A stretch of 39,911 nucleotides of DNA. Origin: Candidatus Eiseniibacteriota bacterium (GTDB lineage: Bacteria; Joyebacterota; Joyebacteria; Joyebacterales; Joyebacteraceae). The position numbers and the translations under genes are program-made. This document shows positions 26,757 through 34,920 of this stretch, one piece after another. The stretch covers positions 1 to 39,911 of the forward strand of contig JAUXGN010000023.1 in assembly GCA_030622115.1 (NCBI GenBank). The letters are read 5' to 3'. Each line of letters begins with the position of its first letter. Position 1 is the stretch's first letter. Below the pieces are notes generated by a model that did no database searches, was not told the DNA's origin, and was given only the letters and a program-made list of their open reading frames with translations.

Positions 26757-27992
26757 CTACTCCTTCCCATCGTCCGACGAGTCTTTCTCGTCTATCTTGA
26801 GAGCTGCGCCGTTCTTGAGATTCCTCAGGATCTTGTACGGCCCGGACACAACTCTCTGTCCCGCCTCCAGATCCCCCCTGACTTCGAGGCTGAGCTCATC
26901 GGCGATTCCCGTCACGACGGGTACGAAACGAGCATCGTCATTCTCGTCGACGATGAAGACGCCCTCGAGTTCTTCCTCATCCTTCCGTTCATTTCTCTTG
27001 AGTCTCGGCTCGTCCTCAGCCTTGTCCTCGTCCGTGTCCTCCTTGAGTTCGGAAGGCGTGCGGGAGACCACTGCCTGGATAGGGACATTCAGTACATCCA
27101 CGTGCTCCGCGGTCACGATACTCACGGTCGCCGTCATGCCCGGCTTGAGCCCAGGGTGAGCATCATCCAGAAGGACGGACACAAGGAAGTTCGTCACCTC
27201 TTCCTGGGTCCCGGCCATGCCGGTGATCCCCGAGTTGCCGACCTCGGTCACTGTCCCGACAAGGACTGTGTCGGCAAGAGCCTCGACCTCAACCTCGGCC
27301 TTCTGGCCGATGGCGACATCTACGATATCCGTCTCATCGATCTCGATCTCCACTTCCATGTGCGACAGATCGGAGATCGTCATGATCACGGTACCGGGAG
27401 CGTTCATGGTTCCCGTGACGACATTCTCGCCGGCCTCTACATTCAAACGCGTGACAACGCCGGAGATCGGAGAGTAGAAAACCGTCTTGTTGAATTGGTC
27501 CTCGGCGGCCCTCAGCGATGCGAGCGCCTCCTGGTGCGTCTGGCGGTAGGCGATGGCCAGCGCACGCACCTCATCGCGCTCGCGCTCAGAGACCAACCCC
27601 ACATCGAACTGTTCGTCGTAGTCCGACAGATCACGCTCAGCGGTCGATAGCTGGGCCTGAGCTCGCTGGGCGCCGGCCTTGGCCTGCTCAACGCGCGACT
27701 TGTAGTAGACGTCGTCCAGCGCGAGAAGGAACTCCCCCTCCTCCACGACATCGCCCTCGTCGACACCGAGCCGCACGACCTTCGCCATGACGCTCGAACT
27801 GATCTGGACCTTGGTCTCAGCCCTCACTCTGCCGGGACCCGACACCTTCGCAACCAAGTCTCCGCGCTCGACCTCCTCGACTGTAACGTCGCTCCTGTCC
27901 TTCCTGTCGATGCCGAGATTGGCGAACAGAGCAGCCGCAATGACAACCGCGATCACGACAAGGACAATGATGTTCCTCTTCTTGCTGGCCAT
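26757..27992 (-). CDS. MacA/HlyD-type periplasmic adaptor protein
   Basis: 411 aa. An N-terminal membrane anchor (NIIVLVVIAVVIAAALFANL) is followed by barrel-sandwich and lipoyl half-motifs (VSGPGRVRAETKVQISSSV and a second copy at FYSPISGVVTRLNVEAGENV) flanking an alpha-helical hairpin (about 100-160), then beta-barrel and membrane-proximal domains. A highly acidic, lysine-rich insert (about 320-350, ELKEDTDEDKAEDEPRLKR) interrupts the membrane-proximal region and is unusual for the family. Adaptor proteins bridge the inner-membrane permease and the TolC channel. The start is the ATG at 27992 (GGGGGTG upstream); a GTG three codons earlier is possible. It lies 42 bases after the TolC-like gene. 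Confidence 0.92.
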   Translation of the reverse strand: MASKKRNIIVLVVIAVVIAAALFANLGIDRKDRSDVTVEEVERGDLVAKVSGPGRVRAETKVQISSSVMAKVVRLGVDEGDVVEEGEFLLALDDVYYKSRVEQAKAGAQRAQAQLSTAERDLSDYDEQFDVGLVSERERDEVRALAIAYRQTHQEALASLRAAEDQFNKTVFYSPISGVVTRLNVEAGENVVTGTMNAPGTVIMTISDLSHMEVEIEIDETDIVDVAIGQKAEVEVEALADTVLVGTVTEVGNSGITGMAGTQEEVTNFLVSVLLDDAHPGLKPGMTATVSIVTAEHVDVLNVPIQAVVSRTPSELKEDTDEDKAEDEPRLKRNERKDEEELEGVFIVDENDDARFVPVVTGIADELSLEVRGDLEAGQRVVSGPYKILRNLKNGAALKIDEKDSSDDGKE

Positions 27993-28034
27993 GAACCACA
28001 CCCCCAGATGTTCCGTGCGCTTCCCCGCGTCTAG

Positions 28035-29327
28035 CTAGTAGCCGAGCACAGTCTTGAGTTCGGCCTCGGCGATCTCATGGTCGTAGCGAGCTTTCACCAG
28101 ATCTGCTCTTGCCCGCGAGTAGGCCAATCTCGCGTGGATGAGATCGAGCATGCTCGCTGCGCGAAGACGGAATCGTTCCTCAGAGATCCTGAGCTCTTCA
28201 CTGGCCTGTTCGACGACCTTCTCCGACACTTCAACACTACGACGCTGCTCGATCACGCTGATCCGCGCAGCTTCAATCTCGTATGCGGCATAGAGCCTTA
28301 CGTCCCGCAGTGATAGTTCATAACTTCTCAGACTCGCCCTGCTGTTGTCTATGCTCGCCTTGGTCGCGAGGCCGTTGAAGACCGGCAAGGACAGGGTCAG
28401 ACCGAGCGATCGTGTGTAGTCTTCATCGTAGTGTTCGCCGAGGTCGCCCAAGGTGTTCCCGCCTGTCCCGTACGATGCTGTGAGAGACAACGACGGCAGC
28501 CGACCAGCCTTCGCCGACGAAAGCGATTTCCTGGCGGCCTCGAGCGCTTCCTCCTGTGCGCGCACGTCCGGACGGCGCTTGAGAGCCCGCTCCACATCCA
28601 GATCGAGCGGTTCGTCCTCGCCGAGTTCTGCCGGATCGGCAACCTCCAGCTCCGTACCGATGTCGATGCCGATGGTGTACAGAAGCCAGAGGCGAGCCGT
28701 GTGCACGCCCGAATCCGCCGCAATCCTCGCCAGCTCCGCCTGCCCGACCTCGACCTCAGCCTTCAGGTAGTCTGATTTCGAGGCCGACCCAAGCTTGTAG
28801 AGGCTCTCGGCCTTTCTCAACTGCTCCAACGCCAGACCGACGGCCTCGTTCTGCACCTCGAGGAGTCTCTCTGCTTTGAGGACTCCATAGTAGGCACGTC
28901 TCGTAGCCAGCATGGCATCGCTTCTGGACGACTCCAGCGTGTGTGCGGCCGAGTTTCTGCTGTGGCTAGCGCCGGAGATCCCCGAGAATGTCCCCCAATC
29001 GAAGAGCGTCTGACTGAGACCGATGTTGCCACTGTAGCTCTCGTTTCCAGTGCTCATTCCCCCGACCGCCGTCGTGACATCGGAGTAAGACAGACTCGCG
29101 GACACGTGTGGAAGAGCGCCCGACCAACTCGACATCAACCCGGCATCTGCACTCGACAGACTCGCCTCCGACCTCGCAAGCGAGGTGTTGTTTGCAGCGG
29201 CGATCTCAAGGCACTCGTCCAGCTCATACACGCGGGCGCCGACATCCGCCGCCGGAGCAACCACGAGCGCGGCTGCGATGGCGAGAACACCGAGAATCTG
29301 CCGAAGATCCACTCTAGCCCGAAACAC
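28035..29327 (-). CDS. TolC-family outer-membrane efflux channel
   Basis: 430 aa. After a signal peptide (LGVLAIAAALVVAPAADVGA) come two OEP repeats: YELDECLEIAAANNTSLARSE, long coiled-coil helices, a second repeat beginning DLDVERALKRRPDVRAQEEAL, and SLPVFNGLATKASIDNSRAS, the family pattern for the barrel/helix turn. It provides the outer-membrane conduit for the MacA/ABC system encoded next. The likely start is the GTG at 29327: AGGAGG sits eight bases upstream, whereas the GTG at 29336 lies inside that ribosome site. It overlaps the end of the YIP1-like gene by 14 bases. Confidence 0.92.
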   Translation of the reverse strand: MFRARVDLRQILGVLAIAAALVVAPAADVGARVYELDECLEIAAANNTSLARSEASLSSADAGLMSSWSGALPHVSASLSYSDVTTAVGGMSTGNESYSGNIGLSQTLFDWGTFSGISGASHSRNSAAHTLESSRSDAMLATRRAYYGVLKAERLLEVQNEAVGLALEQLRKAESLYKLGSASKSDYLKAEVEVGQAELARIAADSGVHTARLWLLYTIGIDIGTELEVADPAELGEDEPLDLDVERALKRRPDVRAQEEALEAARKSLSSAKAGRLPSLSLTASYGTGGNTLGDLGEHYDEDYTRSLGLTLSLPVFNGLATKASIDNSRASLRSYELSLRDVRLYAAYEIEAARISVIEQRRSVEVSEKVVEQASEELRISEERFRLRAASMLDLIHARLAYSRARADLVKARYDHEIAEAELKTVLGY

Positions 29328-30117
29328 CGAATCCACCTCCTGGTATCATTGCGATGAGCGCCGACACGGCGAGCCAGGCAAGCACGACCACGGTCGCCGC
29401 CTTGCCCTTTGAGACTCTGTAGCCGACTGCCAGACCTATGATGAGAATGACGAGCCACCATATCGAAAACAGATCGAGGCCCGTGAACAGGAACTTGTAG
29501 AGCTTGTCGGAAGGCTCCAGCTGAGGCAGGAAGATCGTCGGACCCAGCTCAACGAACATCGTCTCCTTGGATATCATTATGGGGAGCTTCACAAGGCTCC
29601 CGATGGTACCGATGATCATGCCGTATCCGACCACGGCACGCGCATTTCTGAATGAGCCCTTCCCGCCGACCATGCGAAAGAGCAGATGGAAGACACCAGC
29701 AACCGCAAAGAGCATCACAAACGTCTGGATTGGCGCACCTATCACGGCGGATGGCAGCGCGAACTTGGAAGCCATGGAGAGCGCCATCTCAGCGTCCTCT
29801 GGGCTACCTCCACGATCGACGATCGACGCGCGGATCGCCTCGGCCTGCATAGGCATCACGATGTTGGGAACAATATACAGGGAGACAACGATCGCGATGA
29901 TCGCCGTGACGATCACGGGGAGCCACCATCTCGTGTGATCACGCGTCTTGTCGGGATTGCCTCGTTCTTCGACTGCCACGTTCGCGGCGATCTGTGTGAA
30001 GGTGTTGCCCGGATCCATCACGACCCCGGCCATCCATCCCCATGGATTTGGGCGATTGTTCGTCGGTGTGAACTCGGGAACAACTGGGGATCCTCCGTCC
30101 CTCTCTCTTTCTGACAT
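29314..30117 (-). CDS. YIP1-family integral membrane protein
   Basis: 267 aa. A soluble N-terminal stretch carries NPWGWMAGVVMDPGNTFTQIA, the 'P..TF..I' entry motif of bacterial YIP1 proteins. About five membrane helices follow (for example VIVTAIIAIVVSLYIV near 91-106, and two close to the C-terminus). The family is found next to ABC exporters in many genomes; its function in bacteria is not settled, and a role in membrane organisation or transporter assembly is inference. The start at 30117 has AGGAGG directly upstream; the longer reading frame would begin inside the terminator hairpin. It is the first gene of the export operon. Confidence 0.8.
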   Translation of the reverse strand: MSERERDGGSPVVPEFTPTNNRPNPWGWMAGVVMDPGNTFTQIAANVAVEERGNPDKTRDHTRWWLPVIVTAIIAIVVSLYIVPNIVMPMQAEAIRASIVDRGGSPEDAEMALSMASKFALPSAVIGAPIQTFVMLFAVAGVFHLLFRMVGGKGSFRNARAVVGYGMIIGTIGSLVKLPIMISKETMFVELGPTIFLPQLEPSDKLYKFLFTGLDLFSIWWLVILIIGLAVGYRVSKGKAATVVVLAWLAVSALIAMIPGGGFGVSG

Positions 30118-30437
30118 CTCTCTCCTCCTGCGTCTTACCCGGGACACCAATTGGCGACCCCACCATCCGCGACCACGCTCCCGCGGACGGCGCGGCGTTT
30201 CTATAGACCTGGCGCTACTCCCCTGAAATAGACAAAAGGGCAGCGGCTCGGGCCCGCGCTGCCCTTTCTGACACACACAAACTCATTATGGTTTCATTCA
30301 AGGCTCATTGATGCGCTTTTTGGCGCACTCCACCCCGCCCAAGCACCCCAATTCACACTCGCGCCTGTGCCTGGATCCCGGCCGCACCCGATACTCCCCC
30401 CGAGATCGATGCCGCCGGATGTCCCCACGCGCGCGGG
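30118..30437 (-). other. Intergenic region between the tonB operon and the export operon
   Basis: 320 bases with no convincing gene. It holds the terminator hairpin at 30235-30267 and, between it and the YIP1-like start, presumably the promoter of the export operon. I could not find a clear -35/-10 pair there. Between 30298 and 30437 I see no structure worth naming. Confidence 0.6.
30235..30267 (-). terminator. Intrinsic terminator of the exbB-exbD-exbD-tonB operon
   Basis: A perfect 11-bp stem (AAAGGGCAGCG / CGCTGCCCTTT) with an 11-base loop. On the minus strand the stem ends in a run of four Ts followed by GTC, so it can act as a rho-independent terminator about 170 bases after the tonB stop; on the other strand the tail is TTTCTG. 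Confidence 0.8.
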
Positions 30438-31070
30438 CTAGCCTGTGAGCGTAAACCTGATCGGCACAGATATCCGCACCGGAACAGCTTCGTCTCGCTG
30501 CTTGGCCGGACTGAACTTCCACTGGTAGACGGCATCCAGTGCCGCCTGATCGAGGCCGGGTACCGACTGGATAACGGTCGCTTCCACGACGTTCCCGAAC
30601 TCGTCGATCCCGATCAACACGCGCACCACACCCTCCAACTCCGCATCCCTCGCCATGTCGGGATACTTCGGCGTGACCTGCTTGAGAACCACAGGCGCCG
30701 TGTCGTACGACAGGAAGAACTCCGCCCTCGTCCGTGCCGGCGGAAGCTCCGGCGGAGCCTCGACATCCAGCTCCGTCGACGCGATCGTCTCTTCCGCGGC
30801 CGCGTCATCACTCGGCGCGATCTCGGTCACGATCTGCTTCTTGACCTCCTCCTTAGGAGGTGGCGGAACCTCAAACTGGTCCGGAATCGCGATCGCCTCG
30901 ATCGACTGCTTCTCACGAAGCCTGTACGGGCGGATCGTGGGTTCCGGGACTGTGAGGAAAGCCAAGACATGCACAACGAACGCTATCAGGAACGCATTCC
31001 TGAACATCCTGGAATACGAATCCTTAAGGCGCTGCTCTGCCGTCATGTGCACCATCATGTAAGGACTCAT
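30438..31070 (-). CDS. tonB: TonB-family energy transducer
   Basis: 210 aa. A short cytoplasmic N-terminus and one membrane anchor (AFLIAFVVHVLAFLTV, about 26-41) lead into a proline/glutamate-rich periplasmic linker (FEVPPPPKEEVKKQ). The C-terminal TonB domain follows: PKYPDMARDAELEGVVRVLI, then GLDQAALDAVYQWKFSPAKQ. It passes inner-membrane proton-motive energy through ExbB/ExbD to outer-membrane transporters. No TonB-dependent receptor is encoded in the window. It lies 52 bases after the second exbD gene and is the last gene of the operon. Confidence 0.92.
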   Translation of the reverse strand: MSPYMMVHMTAEQRLKDSYSRMFRNAFLIAFVVHVLAFLTVPEPTIRPYRLREKQSIEAIAIPDQFEVPPPPKEEVKKQIVTEIAPSDDAAAEETIASTELDVEAPPELPPARTRAEFFLSYDTAPVVLKQVTPKYPDMARDAELEGVVRVLIGIDEFGNVVEATVIQSVPGLDQAALDAVYQWKFSPAKQRDEAVPVRISVPIRFTLTG

Positions 31071-31122
31071 TCTCTCACGCCTTTCACTTCATCTTCTGGT
31101 CACTGAAGTCCGGGCGGTCCGG

Positions 31123-31530
31123 CTAGCTCTCCTCAAGCGTCGTAGTAAACGAGACGCTCAGAGCGTTCGCTCGCTTCAACTGCTCCATCGCATCGTCCAT
31201 CACGCCGTACGGTGCGTTCGCATCGGTGTTGAATGCAATAATGAGCGCCGGATTCTCCCGCAGCTTCGCCAGCACAAGAGGTTCGATATCGCTTATGCCG
31301 ATGACGAGATCATCAATGGCCACGGTCCCCGCAGCGTCCACCCAGATGTGAGCTATTTTCTCTCTCGGGATCTTCTCACCGGCCGCCGATCTTGGTAGCG
31401 AGATCGGCAGTCCCTCCTCGAGCTTGAAGATCGTGGTGACCATGAAGAAAATGATCAGCAGAAACGCGATGTCCGCCATCGAAGACGTCGGGATCTTCGC
31501 TCCACTTCCCTCTTTTCTTCTCAGATTCAA
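31123..31530 (-). CDS. exbD: ExbD/TolR biopolymer transport protein (second copy)
   Basis: 135 aa. A single membrane helix with the essential membrane aspartate (SMADIAFLLIIFFMVTTIF, Asp at about residue 20) is followed by a small periplasmic domain. Helical proton-channel partner of ExbB. It differs clearly from the first copy 17 bases upstream (shared helix, diverged periplasmic part), suggesting the two form a mixed dimer or specialise. The ribosome site GGAGGTATC precedes the ATG. Confidence 0.93.
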   Translation of the reverse strand: MNLRRKEGSGAKIPTSSMADIAFLLIIFFMVTTIFKLEEGLPISLPRSAAGEKIPREKIAHIWVDAAGTVAIDDLVIGISDIEPLVLAKLRENPALIIAFNTDANAPYGVMDDAMEQLKRANALSVSFTTTLEES

Positions 31531-31546
31531 TTGATACCTCCAACCG

Positions 31547-31993
31547 CTATTCTAGTCCGAGCGCCTTGAGCGAGATGCGTTTCTCACGCACGATGCCTTC
31601 CAGTCTGAGTTCGTCGTAGACGACCCAGACTGAGTCCAGCACCTCGACCATGCTGCCATAAGGCGCCTCGGGATGAGTCTCGATCGAAATAATCAGGTTC
31701 TCGTTCTCTGCCAGCCGCTCTTTCAACAGAACTTTGATCTGCGGCAACTCGGTCGGTTCCATCTCGAGATTGATGAAGTGAGCGCCGCTCCTCGCGGTCA
31801 CGACCTGAATAACGTTCTCGCGCTTGATCTGCTTCACGTCGCCTTGTGAACTCGGCAGAATCAGTGGAAGGCCGATCTCCGGGAACGACGTGCTGACAAT
31901 AAAAAAGATCAAGAGCAGAAAAGCGACATCGGACATGGCCGAATCACCGACCATATCGGCAGATATCTTCGACCTTCTACTGAACATTGCCAT
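31547..31993 (-). CDS. exbD: ExbD/TolR biopolymer transport protein (first copy)
   Basis: 148 aa. A membrane helix AMSDVAFLLLIFFIVSTSF with the conserved aspartate at about residue 22, then a periplasmic domain with DVKQIKRENVIQV and a C-terminal extension (VVYDELRLEGIVREKRISLK). Paired exbD genes after exbB are common in Bacteroidetes-type TonB systems, which fits the FCB-like character of the window. Confidence 0.93.
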   Translation of the reverse strand: MAMFSRRSKISADMVGDSAMSDVAFLLLIFFIVSTSFPEIGLPLILPSSQGDVKQIKRENVIQVVTARSGAHFINLEMEPTELPQIKVLLKERLAENENLIISIETHPEAPYGSMVEVLDSVWVVYDELRLEGIVREKRISLKALGLE

Positions 31994-32032
31994 TCGAGAG
32001 CCTTCCTCGCGTTGCGGACAGCCGGTACCCTG

Positions 32033-32881
32033 CTACTTGCCGATGAAATTCATGTCCTGCAAGGTATCGAGCATTTCGGAAGCGCTGTCCTCCATCTCGA
32101 CCACAAAGCGGTCGATGCGCTGAACGTACAGGTTGTGCGCGACCTGGAATGGAATCGCGATCATGAGACCCGTCATGGTGGTAATCAGGGCCTCAGAGAT
32201 ACCGCTGGCAACAAGCTTCGCGCTGACCTGCTCGGCCTGGGCGATCGCCTCGAACGCGCCGATCATTCCCGAAACCGTTCCAAGGAAACCAAGAAGCGGA
32301 GCGACGTTCGCAACCGTGGCGAGAAGGATCAGTCCTCTTTCCAGGAACGACATCTCGATGATACCGGCCGTCTCGATGGACTTCTCCATTGCTTCTGTGC
32401 CCTTGCCGACCTTCAGAAGCCCTGCATGGAGAACCTGCGGGATCGGGCCCCGGGTGTCGGCGCAGATCGCGAGGGCATCTTCCATCTTGCCCTTCTTGAG
32501 AGCGCCTACGACACGTTCCATGAGCTTGCGGACGTCGGTGGTCGCCTTGTGTAGAGTGATTCCTCGTTCTATCGTGACCGCCAGACCCAGAATCGAGAGC
32601 GCAAGAAGCGCCCACATGAACCTGCCACCCTTGTTGAAAAACTCGACGAGACCGCTTGTACGAAAACCACCGCCGGACGTTGTCTCGGTCTCGGCGACGG
32701 GCGCAACGGGTTCTTCAACCACGGCAGCCAACGAATCGGCGGCGGCGGTATCTGCCAGTGCGGCGTCGACGGCAGTGGTCTCCGCTATCGTTGCAGCACC
32801 ACCCTCCATCTGCGCACTTGCCGGTCCGACCAGCATCATGACCATCAGTACGACTGGAACGATGTAGAGGATTCTTCTCAT
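32033..32881 (-). CDS. exbB: ExbB/TolQ-type proton-channel protein with signal peptide and periplasmic extension
   Basis: 282 aa. An N-terminal signal peptide (IVPVVLMVMMLVGPASA) is followed by about 55 residues rich in alanine, threonine and glutamate. Then come the three ExbB membrane helices: FMWALLALSILGLAVTIERG (about 88-107), and the pair ILLATVANVAPLLGFLGTVSGMIG and ALITTMTGLMIAIPFQVAHN. The long cytoplasmic loop contains the ERG and ALKKGKMEDAL segments. The cleavable signal and extension are seen in some ExbB proteins (for example in Pseudomonas). It is the first gene of its operon, with a near-consensus promoter and a leader of about 240 bases. Confidence 0.93.
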   Translation of the reverse strand: MRRILYIVPVVLMVMMLVGPASAQMEGGAATIAETTAVDAALADTAAADSLAAVVEEPVAPVAETETTSGGGFRTSGLVEFFNKGGRFMWALLALSILGLAVTIERGITLHKATTDVRKLMERVVGALKKGKMEDALAICADTRGPIPQVLHAGLLKVGKGTEAMEKSIETAGIIEMSFLERGLILLATVANVAPLLGFLGTVSGMIGAFEAIAQAEQVSAKLVASGISEALITTMTGLMIAIPFQVAHNLYVQRIDRFVVEMEDSASEMLDTLQDMNFIGK

Positions 32882-33119
32882 TACTCTGATTCCCCCCTCT
32901 GTGCCACGCCTCTACCGTAGGTCTCGGCGGGCAGACTCCAATGCTCGGATGAGCCGCGGCATCCTGGCTCAGCATCGTCTTCAGGGCCTCCAACTGGAGA
33001 CCCAAGCCAACACTCGGTCCCAACTTTCCCCTATGCATCTGTTGTGAAAACGGTAGGGAGTCCGGTCCCATACTCTCAGTAATCTCAAGCGGAGGATGCT
33101 CGCGCCAGCTCTCCGCTTA
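32882..33119 (-). other. Long structured 5' leader of the exbB operon
   Basis: About 238 untranslated bases between the predicted transcript start and the exbB ATG. Hairpins visible by eye on the minus strand are AAGCGGAG / CTCCGCTT close to the start, a nine-pair stem GGGTCTCCA / TGGAGGCCC (one G-U pair) in the middle, and a GAGCC / GGCTC stem after it. I do not recognise a known riboswitch consensus; I saw no B12-box-like sequence. Confidence 0.5.
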
Positions 33120-33125
33120 GTTGGG

Positions 33126-33154
33126 ATTGTACAGACGCCCGCATCCGCTGTCAA
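33126..33154 (-). promoter_or_regulatory. Near-consensus sigma-70 promoter of exbB-exbD-exbD-tonB
   Basis: TTGACA (33154-33149), a 17-base spacer and TACAAT (33131-33126): eleven of twelve consensus bases. The predicted start of transcription is near 33119. Confidence 0.85.
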
Positions 33155-33231
33155 TGGAATTGTGGCCTCTGGAATCGCCTAACCTGTTGCGGGACATGCA
33201 ATCCCGCCATCCCGGCACGCGGTTTTTGGTA

Positions 33232-33259
33232 TTGACATGTGTCCCTTGAGCAGTATAAT
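33232..33259 (+). promoter_or_regulatory. Perfect-consensus sigma-70 promoter for the lipoprotein pair
   Basis: TTGACA (33232-33237), a 16-base spacer and TATAAT (33254-33259), twelve of twelve consensus bases. The predicted start is near 33266, leaving an untranslated leader of about 190 bases. It is divergent from the exbB promoter, 77 bases separating the two -35 boxes. Confidence 0.88.
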
Positions 33260-33265
33260 GACCTT

Positions 33266-33454
33266 GCGTTCCCCTCGTCTCAAGGTAGCCCATTGTGGGA
33301 GGCGCATGAGCATCCGGTCTCTGCACCTGATGCGATCTCAGCCGGGAGCAAGAGCATGCGACGGGTGGACTCGCGGGCGCAGAGCTGATAGAACCAGCCC
33401 CCAGGATTCGTGTGCGCCTTCACCAACAAACAGAGTACGGAGGGACAGACAATT
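33266..33454 (+). other. Long 5' leader of the DPDG-repeat lipoprotein pair
   Basis: About 190 bases with no credible coding frame. Small hairpins are possible (for example CCCA-TTG-TGGG at about 33289-33299), but no riboswitch consensus was recognised. It ends in the ribosome site GGAGGGACAG ahead of the ATG at 33455. Confidence 0.4.
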
Positions 33455-34873
33455 ATGATTCCGTTCCGGAGACTGGCAGCCGGCACCCTCGCAACCGTCT
33501 TGCTCGCGCTACCACTGGTAGCGATGCTTTTCATGACAGGCTGTCGCAAGGAGGAGAAGCTCCTGGTCGACACGAACCTCTCCCCCGATACGCGCCTGAC
33601 AAGCGCTCCTGCCCCCTACGATCAGACGAACTACAGAGTGAACATACACTGGGCCGGGTCCGATCCGGATGGGTTCGTGGCAGGCTACTATTTCGCGTGG
33701 GACGACACCCTGCCGGGCGTGGGAGCCAACCCCAGCGCCTGGACGTTCACGGACAGTACACACCGGCTCTTCAAGGCGCAGATCGACACAGCGGGTGAGA
33801 CACGACGGCACACGTTCTTCGTGCGCGCAATCGACAACGAGGGAGCACTGGATCCAAGCCCCGCGCGAGTTCGCTTCGACGCCTGGACCGTCCAGCCCGT
33901 CGTCGATTCTCTCATTAGGGAGAACGGCCCCGAGGATCCCGCCGGCGACAACTATAACCCGGGCTACAAGGACACGGTCCTTATGTCCACTCCCTGTGTT
34001 TTCCTGTGGGATGGCCACGACCCCGACGGTGAAGGGGCCTCGGTTGAATTCAGCTACAGGCTTGACTCTGACCCATTCTCCGAGTGGTCGAATGCCACGA
34101 CTGCGACCGAAGAGGACGTCGCGAGTGGGACGCACTTCTTCTACGTTAAGGCCAAGGACGAAACCGGGTCGGAGAACTTCCCCGAAAACGCCAAGTTCGT
34201 CATGAACTACGATCCTGACTCCGATATCATCGAGCCGAGCGAGCCCAGCGGCACGCTCACCGTGGCCGATCGCGACACGATCTGGTTCCGTTGGGACGCT
34301 CACGACCCCGAAGAGGTTGAGGGACTCGAAGGCGGCGTTATCGAGATCTGGATCACGCTCGATGTCGGATTCCAAAAGAGGTTCGTGTACGATGGACCAC
34401 CCTACACGGGCGAATGGTACTTCACATCGAACACGTACCCGTCGGATGAGCACTACACATCCAGCCTCAACAACCCGACCGGCGGCAACAAGGTTCATGA
34501 GTTTGCTATCTACGCGAAGGATGTCGAGAACCGATTTGAGACGACCAGCACTCTCATATCCGATCGTGAGATATACGAGTTCTGGTACAACTTCTCTCCG
34601 GTGAGCGCAATCACGTACCCTGCTGAAGGTGACACGGTCCCTCCTGACTTCACGGTGACGTGGGAAGGAACCGACACTGACGGAGAAATCGTTCACTACA
34701 TGTTCAGTCTTGACCCCGTGATAAACACCTGGCTGATAACCGAGGACAACTTCAAGGAATACGAGGGTGTCGCAATCGGCGAGCATACGTTCAAGGTCCG
34801 CGCATGGGACAACGCCGAATGCTGGGAGGTAGGCTATCAGGAAGTGTCATTCACCGTGTCAGACAGCAAGTAG
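33455..34873 (+). CDS. Lipoprotein with DPDG-type Ig-like repeats (first of a paralogous pair)
   Basis: 472 aa. The signal peptide ends in a lipobox (LFMTGC, Cys near 30), so it is lipid-anchored in the envelope. The body is built from Ig/fibronectin-like units marked by a repeated entry motif: WAGSDPDGFVAGYYFAW, WDGHDPDGEGASVEFSY, WDAHDPEEVEGLEGGV and WEGTDTDGEIVHYMFSL, spaced about 100-120 residues apart. This resembles surface proteins of candidate phyla and Bacteroidetes relatives; binding function is unknown. The start at 33455 is chosen because it gives a proper signal peptide after GGAGGG; an upstream in-frame ATG has none. It is co-transcribed with the next gene (47-base gap). A long antisense frame covers most of it but is a shadow. 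Confidence 0.82.
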   Translation: MIPFRRLAAGTLATVLLALPLVAMLFMTGCRKEEKLLVDTNLSPDTRLTSAPAPYDQTNYRVNIHWAGSDPDGFVAGYYFAWDDTLPGVGANPSAWTFTDSTHRLFKAQIDTAGETRRHTFFVRAIDNEGALDPSPARVRFDAWTVQPVVDSLIRENGPEDPAGDNYNPGYKDTVLMSTPCVFLWDGHDPDGEGASVEFSYRLDSDPFSEWSNATTATEEDVASGTHFFYVKAKDETGSENFPENAKFVMNYDPDSDIIEPSEPSGTLTVADRDTIWFRWDAHDPEEVEGLEGGVIEIWITLDVGFQKRFVYDGPPYTGEWYFTSNTYPSDEHYTSSLNNPTGGNKVHEFAIYAKDVENRFETTSTLISDREIYEFWYNFSPVSAITYPAEGDTVPPDFTVTWEGTDTDGEIVHYMFSLDPVINTWLITEDNFKEYEGVAIGEHTFKVRAWDNAECWEVGYQEVSFTVSDSK

Positions 34874-34920
34874 GAGTGGGGCCCCCTGTGTGCGACAGAT
34901 ACGAGGAGGAGTAGAAGACA

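Noticed and set aside
29815-29835. Direct repeat of CGATCGA in the YIP1-like gene
   Set aside because: It is very short, lies within coding sequence and fits the codon pattern; no sign of a regulatory role.
33509-34786. A 425-codon minus-strand open frame opposite the first lipoprotein gene
   Set aside because: The plus strand has a consensus promoter, ribosome site, signal peptide with lipobox and recognisable repeats; the antisense frame has no domain, signal or ribosome site and is a GC-rich shadow.
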